Shown here one piece after another: positions 25,361-33,371 of a stretch of 64,000 nt of DNA. The notes below the pieces were generated by a model. It searched no databases, was not told where the DNA came from, and saw only the letters and a program-made list of their open reading frames with translations. Source of the stretch: an uncultured Collinsella sp. (GTDB lineage: Bacteria; Actinomycetota; Coriobacteriia; Coriobacteriales; Coriobacteriaceae); NCBI GenBank assembly GCA_949285915.1, contig CASDZW010000005.1, positions 1 to 64,000 on the forward strand. The letters run 5' to 3'. The translations under genes were made by a program, and so were the position numbers. How positions within the stretch are numbered: position 1 is the first letter of the stretch; every line of letters begins with the position of its first letter.

Positions 25361-28026
25361 ATGGCCGTTTCTCAAACCGCATACGATGAGACTTCAGCGG
25401 AATCCATTGCTGCATATGCAAAGCAGCTGGAGGGAAAGACGCTTCGCACTGTTTGCGAGATTGATAGCCTTGCCGATTCCCATGTGAGGAAAGGGGTGTT
25501 CGGCAACGCCGTCGAGGAGCTGTTCTTCCACTACGATATCAACTCCAAGTCAGCGCCGGATTTTGAGGAAGCGGGCACTGAGCTCAAGACCACGCCGATA
25601 AAGAAGAGGAAGGGTGGTGGCTATTCCGTTAAGGAACGTCTTGTCATCAGCATGATTAACTACATGAAGGTTGTTGATGAGACTTGGGAGACAAGTTCGC
25701 TCCAAAAGAAGCTGCATAAGATTCTTCTTATTGCCTATCTGTACGATAAAGAGCTCAATCCGGTGGACTACCTCATCAAACTGGTCGAGTTATGGGGAAT
25801 TCCGCCCGAGGATGTTCCTACCTTCAAGAAGGATTGGGATATCGTCGTTAGCAAGATTCGCGCTGGTCACGCGCATGAGCTCTCGGGGTCGGACACGCTG
25901 TATCTGGAAGCGGCGACAAAAGCGTCTTCTGCTAAGGATCGAAGGAAACAGCCATTTTCCTCTGAGCTGGCAAAGCCGAGGGCCTGGGCAATTAAGCCGT
26001 CGTATATGACGGCAACCCTGAATCACATGCTTGACGCCCAGCGTATCGAGCGTCATCGCGGTGAGGACAATCTCGACCTCCTCAACCTCGTGAGAAAGCG
26101 TTTTGAGCCTTATATTGGGCTGACGGAGCTCGAACTTGCCGACGTCTGTGGCTATGATTTCCGCGGCAAGCGGAAACCCAAGAATCTCTGCGCGCTCATC
26201 ACCCGCTCGATACTTGGTGTTCAAGAGGGCTCAAAGATTGCAGAGTTTGAAAAGGCGGGAATCAAGCCTAAAACGCTGCGGCTCAAATGCGACGGAGTGC
26301 CCAAGGAATCGCTTTCCTTTCCCGCATTCGACTATTGCATCTTGGCAGACACACCCTTTGCCGAGAGCGATTTCTACGAACAACTGCACCAGAAATACCT
26401 CTTCGTTATATTCCGAGAACGAAAAAGCGAACGAGGCGTGTACCGCTTGGCAGAGGTGCTTTTCTGGCAGATGCCAGATCGTGATCTTCTGGAGGCGCGC
26501 CGTTGTTACGAGGAGATGCAGCGTCGTGTGCGTAGCGGCCATGCGGATCGATCGGTAAAGTCGACCGAGAACCGTTGTTGCCATGTTCGTCCGCATGGAA
26601 GAAATAAACAGGACGTTCTGCCAACGCCCTATGGATCCTTCGAAACGAAAAAGTGTTTTTGGATCAATGCGCGCTATATCGGCGAGGAGATCGATAGAGT
26701 AAAGCGGGAACTTTTTGCCTCGACGTCACGAGCGCTCGAGGAAAGAATCGAACGGAGAAACGTGTCGGGACACATTATTCGCGTAGCAGAGCTGTTTGCC
26801 GGTGTGGGCGGTTTTCGCCTTGGCCTCGAGGGCTATGAGAACAAGGAGCATCCGGAATTCGCCATGCCTTCTGCAGGCCCTTTTGTGACAGTCTGGGCTA
26901 ACCAATGGGAGCCGCCGGGATCGCCGGTGAAGCAGTTTGCTGCCCGGTGCTATGAGGCAAGGTTTGGCTATGGGTCGGTGGTGAACGAGGACGTTCATCT
27001 CGTGCTCGACGAATTCGAAGCGGGCAAGATCGATATCCCCGATGTCGATATGATTGTCGGCGGCTTCCCTTGCCAGGACTATTCGGTGGCAAAACCGCTT
27101 TCCCAGTCGAATGGCATCGAGGGCAAGAAAGGTGTTCTCTGGTGGGATATCTACCGGTTCCTTCAGCTTAAGAATCGGCCACGTTTCGTTCTGCTTGAGA
27201 ATGTCGACCGTCTGCTGAAGAGCCCCGTTGGCCAGCGTGGCCGCGATTTCGCAATCATTCTGTCCTGCTTTGCATCTCTCGGCTACGCGGTCGAATGGCG
27301 AGTTATCAACGGTGCGGATTACGGCTTCCCGCAGAAGCGGCGCCGTGTATACATTTTTGCCGAGAGAACGGATGAGGATTGGGACCTCGAAGAGCGCCTG
27401 TCCGATGGTGTGATGGCTGACGCGTTCCCCGCGGAAGTGGTCGGTAGCGTGGACCGCTTCAAACTCCTTTCTGATCCGTACGAGAATTCAGAGCGCTTTG
27501 GTGCAGGGGCGAAGAAGTCGCCGTTCATGCGCGCCGGCGTAATGCAGGGCGGGGCGGTGGCGACTGCCGAAATCTCGCCGCGCTACGATGGCGACATGAA
27601 GGTGCTCGGAGACGTGCTTGTTTCTGACCAAGAGGTTCCAGACGACTTCTATGTTGAAGACGAGAAACTCGACAAGTGGCGCTATTTCAAGGGTGGAAAG
27701 AGCGAACCGCGCACCAACAAGAAGACTGGCTTTACCTATACCTATTCGGAAGGTGCCATGGCGTTCCCAGATCCGGTGGACGCGCCGGCGCGTACCATCC
27801 TCACAAGTGAGGGGGGGGGTCGGCTTCCCGGAGCAAGCATATCGTGCAAGCCGGCGACGGCAGATACCGCCGTCTGGTCCCCGACGAGCTCGATCAGCTT
27901 CAGGGTTTCCCGAAGGGCTGGACGGACACCGGCATGTCGGATGTTCGTCGTGCGTTCTGCATGGGCAACGCGCTCATCGTCGGTATCCCGCATCGCATCG
28001 GTGAGGCGATAGCAAAAAGGTTGTAG
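25361..28026 (+). CDS. Sau3AI/MutH-like restriction endonuclease fused to DNA cytosine-C5 methyltransferase (frameshifted near the 3' end)
   Basis: One polypeptide for cutting and modifying DNA. Residues 1-470 match Sau3AI: the MutH catalytic set PDFEEAGTELKTT has D67, E74 and K76, with the same D-x6-E-x-K spacing as E. coli MutH, and a second MutH-like half without the triad follows. From about residue 476 comes a 5mC methyltransferase: motif I RVAELFAGVGGFRLG, motif IV GGFPCQDYS (catalytic Cys), motif VI LLENVDRLL, motif VIII QKRRRVYIFAE. At a run of nine G (27811-27819) the frame is lost. The shifted frame resumes with SRSKHIVQAG, RRLVPDELDQLQGFP and GNALIVGIP (motifs IX-X) and ends at 28026. 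As read, the first frame runs on to 28012 without motifs IX-X. G7 or G10 would restore one protein of about 887 aa. Low G+C suggests transfer. Confidence 0.85.
27811..27819 (+). repeat. G9 homopolymer tract within the methyltransferase
   Basis: Nine consecutive G follow AAGTGA. Reading frame is retained only with 7 or 10 G. A slipped-strand switch, a fixed mutation or a sequencing error would all look the same here. Confidence 0.9.
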
Positions 28027-28047
28027 TGCGCTCTAGGTTCGGAAGAG

Positions 28048-29115
28048 CTAATTGCGCTCCAGTGCGCGTTTTGCTTGAACTGCCGTCCGCTCGCGATATT
28101 CTGCGAAATGAGCAGCGAGCCTTTGTTGAGATGGCCTGTGTTTCGTTGTGTGCGGATAGAGTATCGTCCGTCCCTCAAGATCACCGTATTCGCTTTTCAT
28201 GAGGTTTGATGAGACATGTACGGTGAGGTTATGGGGATCGATTGATATTAAATGGCGATCGAAGAGCTGGCGGATATCAGCTCGTAAGCATAGGCCGTTT
28301 GAAGGTCGGTTACTCGCCATTCCAAGGTAAGACACGATACGGGTGACCTGGAGCGCGTTGCTTTCACTGCAACCCGTGACCGCGCAGCGATTCTGATACG
28401 TGTCGAGAACCTCTCTGCGATATTGGTGCTGACGCGCGGCTTGGATGAGAGGGATGAGCCCCTCTTGCTCCTCGTTGAGTCGCCCTGTTTTAAGGGCACG
28501 CTCTATCTCTTCGGCGTTACTCTTGTTGATGCCACCGTCAAATTCGATCATGACGCGCTCGATTTCTGGCTTTGCGACAGATTCGGTGATGATGGGTGAG
28601 AGAGACGCCAGCGGCGTTTCAAGACACACCGGGCCATGGAGCAGAAAAGTCTGCGCAATCGTGTCGTAGTGTTCGACAAAGGCCAGGCCGAGGCAAAGAT
28701 AGTCAGAGCTCGTCTTCTTTAGAAAGACTCCAACTGGAAGGCCATCGCGTAGGCATTTGTGGAGGGCCTCGTTATATTGGGTGCTGGTAGACGTACTGCC
28801 TTCGTTTTTTCGTTGCTCGCTATACGACATGACCCAAGTGCCGTCATCAAGCTCATGGATGCGATCTTGTGAGTAAAAGGAGTTGGCAGTAGAGGTGACC
28901 GAGAGTGCGTATTCCGCATTGCTTGGCTTATGGATTCCACGCTGAGCAGCGAGTTTAATACTGATATCTTTCGGGGCACTGCTTCCGTAGGGTCGAGGAC
29001 CCCTCTCTCCCGCATGCTTATAAAACCATGTGTATGCATCGAGGAAAGCGTGCGGAGCAATACTCTCCGCTCTTTCAAGGGTCAACGTTGCACCTTGATA
29101 GACCTGGATAGCCAT
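28048..29115 (-). CDS. HNH-domain protein next to the R-M gene
   Basis: 355 residues, convergent with the R-M fusion and of similar low G+C. The C-terminal 120 residues match HNH_2: RCAVTGCSESNALQVTRI, SNGLCLRADIRQLFD, HLISIDP. The first His usually found in an AAHI-like motif is replaced (VTRI), so activity is uncertain. The N-terminal 200 residues (DDGTWVMSYSEQRKN, GLPVGVFLKK) resemble the DNA-recognition halves of McrA-type or SRA-linked HNH enzymes, but this is a weak call. GGGAGTGCAT supports the ATG; upstream starts lack a site. It may be a modification-dependent nuclease or an R-M accessory gene. Confidence 0.7.
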   Translation of the reverse strand: MAIQVYQGATLTLERAESIAPHAFLDAYTWFYKHAGERGPRPYGSSAPKDISIKLAAQRGIHKPSNAEYALSVTSTANSFYSQDRIHELDDGTWVMSYSEQRKNEGSTSTSTQYNEALHKCLRDGLPVGVFLKKTSSDYLCLGLAFVEHYDTIAQTFLLHGPVCLETPLASLSPIITESVAKPEIERVMIEFDGGINKSNAEEIERALKTGRLNEEQEGLIPLIQAARQHQYRREVLDTYQNRCAVTGCSESNALQVTRIVSYLGMASNRPSNGLCLRADIRQLFDRHLISIDPHNLTVHVSSNLMKSEYGDLEGRTILYPHTTKHRPSQQRLAAHFAEYRERTAVQAKRALERN

Positions 29116-29300
29116 ATGCACTCCCATCGACTGTTCAATTAGATCATGTGGACTCGCTGTGATCAAGTTGTCGGTCGGTAAATGGGATGACGCTTAGAAG
29201 GGCTGGCGTGGTATCAATTTCTTGTCCGCACGAGACCGTACGCTTATTCCAGCAGAAAGGGGTGCGCTAGCAAGCGCGCCCGCGAGGTTGGGAGGCAACC

Positions 29301-29639
29301 ATGTACGAACCGTCACGTGTGCTCGCGTCGTTTTATGTGGCAGGGTTTCAGTTTGGCGAAGGTGCTCTCGTCTTGGGAGACCTTACGGTCGGCGCAAAGC
29401 TGGAGATGGTCTTAGAGCCGGACAATCCGCATGATCCATCTGCCATAGCGCTCCGTTTTGCCGGCAAGCGCATAGGCTATATCCCGGCGGAGCATAACGA
29501 GCTGTTTGCGACCATGCTCTACTACGGTCATGCCGACGCCCTCGAGTGCATCATTCAGCAGGTGTCTCCTGAGCGCAGCCCGTGGCACCAGGTGCGCGCC
29601 GCTGTCTACATTGTGGATGCACGTTCTGCGCAGCAGTAG
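29301..29639 (+). CDS. Stand-alone HIRAN-domain protein
   Basis: 112 residues forming a single HIRAN domain: FYVAGFQFGEGALVLGDL, LEPDNPHDPSAIALRF, RIGYIPAEHNELFATML. HIRAN domains bind single-stranded 3' DNA ends and usually occur in SNF2-type helicases such as HLTF; here the domain is alone. GGGAGG lies five bases before the ATG. It sits just outside the restriction island with normal G+C. A role in DNA damage or replication stress is likely from the family, not shown. Confidence 0.82.
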   Translation: MYEPSRVLASFYVAGFQFGEGALVLGDLTVGAKLEMVLEPDNPHDPSAIALRFAGKRIGYIPAEHNELFATMLYYGHADALECIIQQVSPERSPWHQVRAAVYIVDARSAQQ

Positions 29640-29652
29640 GCGTATGAAAAGA

Positions 29653-29677
29653 CCCCGCACCTTAAACGGGTGCGGGG
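29653..29677. terminator. Bidirectional terminator
   Basis: CCCCGCACC (29653-29661) pairs with GGTGCGGGG (29669-29677). On the minus strand TCTTTTC follows, so it ends the YeiH gene; it also lies just after the HIRAN gene. Confidence 0.82.
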
Positions 29678-29704
29678 CCAGCGCGAACGGAGCTGTCTCG
29701 TGTG

Positions 29705-30751
29705 TTACCAGATGCCAAGCATGTGCTGCATACCTAGGCTGACGGCGGCAATGCCGACCCAGCAGCAGAGGCCCATGAGGATGGGTTTGCCGCCCGTTCG
29801 CACGAGTTTCACCAGGTCGGTGTTGAGGCCGATAGCCGCCATTGCCATGACGATGAAGAACTTAGAGAGCTCCTTCACCGGTGCCGTGACCGTGCTCGGC
29901 AGGGCAAAGACGGTGGTGATAACGCTCGCGAGCACGAAGAAGATGATGAAGTAGGGGAAGATCTTCTTAAGGCTGAACGTGCCAGCTGACTCCGCGTCTC
30001 CTGCCGCGGCCGCCTTCTTGGCGCGACGCAGCTGCAGCACCGCCAAGGCGAGCGTGATGGGGATGATGGCGAGCGTGCGCGTGAGTTTGACGATGGTCGC
30101 GGTGTCGAGCGTGTTGGCGCCCGGATGCATGCCGTCCCAAGCGGACGCCGCCGCGGTTACCGAGGAGGTGTCGTTCACCGCGGTGCCGGCGAATAGGCCG
30201 AAGCCCTCGTTGGTGAGGCCGAGCATGCCGCCGAGTGCGGGGAAGATGAGGGCGGCGATGATGTTGAAGAGGAAGATGACCGAGATTGCCTGGGCGATCT
30301 CCTCATCGTCGGCATCGATGACCGGCGCGGTCGCGGCAATGGCCGACCCGCCACAGATGGAGGAACCCACACCTACGAGCGTCGAGATCTTGGACGGAAT
30401 CTTGAGCGTGCGGCACAAAACAAAGGCGATCACGAGGGAGGTGGTAATGGTAGAGATGATGATAGGGAGCGAGGTGGCGCCAACTTGGGCGATTTGAGCG
30501 AGGTTAAGGCCAAAGCCGAGCAGGATGACGGCATACTGAAGCACCTTTTTGGAGGTGTACTTGATGCCTGGCTCGAGGGCGGCAGTGTCGCGACCGCGCA
30601 GCAAAAGTGCGACGGCCATACCAATGAGAATGGCAAAGACCGGGCCGCCGACTACCTCAAACTGCTTGCCGAGCAGCCAGGCGGGGAGTGCTAGGGCAAG
30701 GCAGAGGGCGATGCCACGGGCGTTGGTGCGTATGCTCTGGGCGAGTTGCAT
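29705..30751 (-). CDS. YeiH-family putative sulfate exporter
   Basis: Polytopic membrane protein of 348 residues with about ten transmembrane helices (PF03601). Conserved [20 protein letters not shown] near residue 130 and [16 protein letters not shown] near residue 185 mark the family. YeiH proteins are proposed sulfite or sulfate exporters. GAGGAGGTCAT precedes the ATG. It is divergently transcribed from a LysR-type gene, the usual YeiH/YeiE arrangement, with a 106-bp shared control region. Confidence 0.88.
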   Translation of the reverse strand: MQLAQSIRTNARGIALCLALALPAWLLGKQFEVVGGPVFAILIGMAVALLLRGRDTAALEPGIKYTSKKVLQYAVILLGFGLNLAQIAQVGATSLPIIISTITTSLVIAFVLCRTLKIPSKISTLVGVGSSICGGSAIAATAPVIDADDEEIAQAISVIFLFNIIAALIFPALGGMLGLTNEGFGLFAGTAVNDTSSVTAAASAWDGMHPGANTLDTATIVKLTRTLAIIPITLALAVLQLRRAKKAAAAGDAESAGTFSLKKIFPYFIIFFVLASVITTVFALPSTVTAPVKELSKFFIVMAMAAIGLNTDLVKLVRTGGKPILMGLCCWVGIAAVSLGMQHMLGIW

Positions 30752-30793
30752 ATGACCTCCTCAAACTCGTTTTTCTCTATGCTATGCCCCTCG

Positions 30794-30806
30794 TCTCATA
30801 ATGAGA
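30794..30806. promoter_or_regulatory. LysR-type operator palindrome
   Basis: TCTCAT-A-ATGAGA is a perfect 13-bp palindrome of the form T-N11-A, placed between the divergent YeiH and LysR genes, as expected for the recognition site of the LysR protein. Confidence 0.65.
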
Positions 30807-30857
30807 ATCTACCTAACGGTTATACTTGCATCAGAAATCGTTATAGATTGGAGTCCC

Positions 30858-31757
30858 GTGCTCGATTATCGCGTTCGCAGCTTTCTCGCCGTCTGCTCGC
30901 TCGGCAGCTATACCCGCGCCGCGGCAGAGCTTCATATCACCCAGCCCGCTATCACGCAGCATATTCGTGCCCTCGAGGCGCACTATGGGTGTGCGCTCTT
31001 TGAGCGAAGCGGGCGCGTGATGCGGCTAACGCCGGCGGGCGAGCTGGCGCGGCGACGGCTCGCCGTTGCGGCAAACGATGAGGAGCGCCTGTGCCGTGAG
31101 CTTGCTGCCCTCGCTAATGAGGGGGCGCGACGGACGCTCAGGCTCGGTTGCACGCGCACCATTGCAGATTACCTCGCGCCGCGCCTGCTCGCCCATATGA
31201 CAAGGACGGGAGGGCAAGGGAGCGTTGCCATGCGCGTGGGTAACACCGCAGAGCTCACCGCCGCACTCGATGTCGGTGCACTCGACCTTGCGTTGGTGGA
31301 GGGCTCCTTTGACAGGAGCAGATTTGATGCCGAGGTGCTCTCCCGCGAGTCCTACATCGCCGTTGCCCGCGCAGGCGTGCGCGCTACATCGCTTGAGGGC
31401 CTGCTCGACCGTGAGCTGGTGGTGCGCGAGAAGGGCTCGGGCACGCGCGAGATCCTGGAGCGTCTGCTCGGCGCTCATGACGTTGCCTTGGACGACTTTG
31501 CGGGCCTGATCGAGTTGGGCAGCATCCCCGTCATCAAGGTAGTGGTGGGGGAGGGCGATGCGGTGACGTTCATCTATCGCATCGCAGTGGAGGACGAGCT
31601 CGCAAGCGGCGCGCTCGTTGACGTGACACCTCCCGATCTTGCTTTGGAGCACGACTTCACCGGTATCTGGGAACGCGGGAGCCTCTACGGAGATGAGCTG
31701 CGCGCCCTTGTGGTGCAGTGGCGGGAGCATCTTTGTCCGCACGGTGCGATAGGCTGA
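30858..31757 (+). CDS. LysR-family transcriptional regulator (YeiE-like)
   Basis: 299 residues. N-terminal winged helix-turn-helix (LAVCSLGSYTRAAAELHITQ, PAITQHIRALEAHYGCALFE) and C-terminal periplasmic-binding-fold effector domain. A GTG start is chosen because TTGGAGTCCC precedes it and LysR helix-turn-helix regions begin within a few residues of the start; an upstream ATG would add about 19 unusual residues and overlap the operator palindrome. Likely regulates the divergent YeiH exporter. Confidence 0.87.
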   Translation: MLDYRVRSFLAVCSLGSYTRAAAELHITQPAITQHIRALEAHYGCALFERSGRVMRLTPAGELARRRLAVAANDEERLCRELAALANEGARRTLRLGCTRTIADYLAPRLLAHMTRTGGQGSVAMRVGNTAELTAALDVGALDLALVEGSFDRSRFDAEVLSRESYIAVARAGVRATSLEGLLDRELVVREKGSGTREILERLLGAHDVALDDFAGLIELGSIPVIKVVVGEGDAVTFIYRIAVEDELASGALVDVTPPDLALEHDFTGIWERGSLYGDELRALVVQWREHLCPHGAIG

Positions 31758-31800
31758 TGATGGGTACAAAGCACGCAGATGCATGCGGTTAGGAGCGACG

Positions 31801-33288
31801 ATGAACGAGATTAGATGCCCCAAATGCGGGACGGTCTTTACCGTGGACGAGTCTGGCTATGCAGACATCGTACGGCAGGTGCGTGACGAGCAGTTTGCCG
31901 CGGAGCTCGCGGAGCGCGCCGAGGCGTTTGAGCGCGAGAAGAACCAGGCCGTGGCGCTTGCCGAGGCGAGTGTGCGTGCGGAAGGCGACCGCGCCCTTGC
32001 CGCCGCCCGTGCGGAGGGGGAGCGTGAGCTTGCCGAGCGCACGGCAAAGATAGGGGAGCTCACGGCAAAGCTCGATGCCGCTGAACGCGAGCGCTCGCTC
32101 GCCCAGGAGAGCGCTGCGGCGGCTGCGCGCGAGGAGGCGTCGCGGAGCGTGGCCGATCTGCAGCGCGAGGTCGACCGTCTTACCGCCGAGCTGGGGCGGC
32201 GCGAGGACGCGGCGGCGCTTGAGGCGGCATGTGCCCGCCAGGAGATGGAGCGCAAGATAGCCGAGCGCGACCAGAAGATTGCCGAGCTCAACCAGAAGAT
32301 TGCCGGCGAGGGTGCGGCGCGCGAGCTTGCGGTCACGCAGGCCGTTGCGGCGGTGGAGCGCGAGCGCGATGAGGCAAGAAGCGCGCTCGTTCACGAGAAG
32401 GCGCTCTACGAGGCGAAGCAACAGCAGATCGAGGCGACCCACACGCTCGAGCTCGAGGAGGCCAAGAAGACCGCGGACGAGCTCATTCGCTACAAGGACG
32501 AAGAGATCGAGCGCCTGCGCGATATGAAGGCGCGCCTCTCCACCAAGATGGTGGGCGAGACGCTCGAGCAGCATTGCGAGACGGAGTTCAACCGCCTGCG
32601 CATGACCGCTTTCCCGCACGCGTACTTTGAGAAGGACAACGACGCGAGCGACGGCACCAAGGGAGACTTCATCTTCCGCGAGTGCGACGAGGCGGGCAAT
32701 GAGATTGTCTCAATCATGTTTGAGATGAAAAACGAGAACGATGAGACGGCGACCAAGCACAAGAACGAGGACTTCTTTAAGAAGCTCGATCAGGACCGCA
32801 AGAAGAAGGGCTGCGAGTACGCAGTGCTGGTGACGCTGCTGGAGCCCGAGAGCGAGCTTTACAACACGGGCATCGTGGACGTGTCGTACCGCTACCCCAA
32901 GATGTACGTTATCCGCCCGCAGTTCTTCATCCCGCTTATCACGCTGCTGCGCAACGCCGCGATGAACGCGCTCGCCTACAAGCAGGAGCTTGCGCTTGTG
33001 CGTCAGCAGAACATCGACGTCACGAACTTTGAGGAGAAGCTCCTCAAGTTCCAGGACGGGTTCGCGCGCAACTACGGACTCGCCAGCCGCAAGTTCCAGA
33101 CGGCCATCGATGAGATCGACAAGACCATCAGCCACCTGCAGAAGGTAAAGGAGAACCTGATCTCGAGCGAGAACAACCTACGGCTTGCCAACGATAAGGC
33201 GCAGGACCTCACCATCCGCAAGCTCACGCGCGGAAACAAGACCATGAAGGAGGCCTTTGACGCCGCACGTGCGGAAGCGGGGGAGTAG
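31801..33288 (+). CDS. DUF2130 (RmuC-like) coiled-coil nuclease-fold protein
   Basis: 495 residues: an N-terminal zinc ribbon half (EIRCPKCGTVF), a long Glu/Ala/Arg-rich coiled coil (about residues 25-245), then the DUF2130 domain with a PD-(D/E)xK-like core: GDFIFRECDEAG and IMFEMKNEND. The second Cys pair of a full zinc ribbon is not obvious. DUF2130 proteins resemble RmuC, which limits DNA inversion and recombination. TTAGGAGCGACG precedes the ATG. It ends 7 bp before a perfect palindrome shared with the convergent helicase gene. Confidence 0.82.
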   Translation: MNEIRCPKCGTVFTVDESGYADIVRQVRDEQFAAELAERAEAFEREKNQAVALAEASVRAEGDRALAAARAEGERELAERTAKIGELTAKLDAAERERSLAQESAAAAAREEASRSVADLQREVDRLTAELGRREDAAALEAACARQEMERKIAERDQKIAELNQKIAGEGAARELAVTQAVAAVERERDEARSALVHEKALYEAKQQQIEATHTLELEEAKKTADELIRYKDEEIERLRDMKARLSTKMVGETLEQHCETEFNRLRMTAFPHAYFEKDNDASDGTKGDFIFRECDEAGNEIVSIMFEMKNENDETATKHKNEDFFKKLDQDRKKKGCEYAVLVTLLEPESELYNTGIVDVSYRYPKMYVIRPQFFIPLITLLRNAAMNALAYKQELALVRQQNIDVTNFEEKLLKFQDGFARNYGLASRKFQTAIDEIDKTISHLQKVKENLISSENNLRLANDKAQDLTIRKLTRGNKTMKEAFDAARAEAGE

Positions 33289-33294
33289 GGCGTT

Positions 33295-33360
33295 TGGGGA
33301 CGGGTTCGAATCATGCAACAGAGGGGGGGTAGCCCGTTGCATGATTCGAACCCGTCCCCA
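33295..33360. repeat. Perfect 25-bp palindromic repeat at a convergent junction
   Basis: The left arm (33295-33319) begins TGGGGACGGGTTCGAATC and ends ATGCAAC; the right arm (33336-33360) is its exact reverse complement, with a 16-nt G-rich loop. It separates the convergent DUF2130 and helicase genes by a few bases on each side. The core GGGTTCGAATC resembles a tRNA T arm, but no tRNA is present. A diverged half copy is at 19975-20000. Probably a REP-like element or bidirectional transcription barrier. Confidence 0.85.
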
Positions 33361-33371
33361 TTTCACGCATT

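Noticed and set aside
33296-33359. tRNA-like T-arm sequence GGGTTCGAATC in the palindrome
   Set aside because: No acceptor, D or anticodon arms can be built around it; the match is explained by the palindromic repeat.
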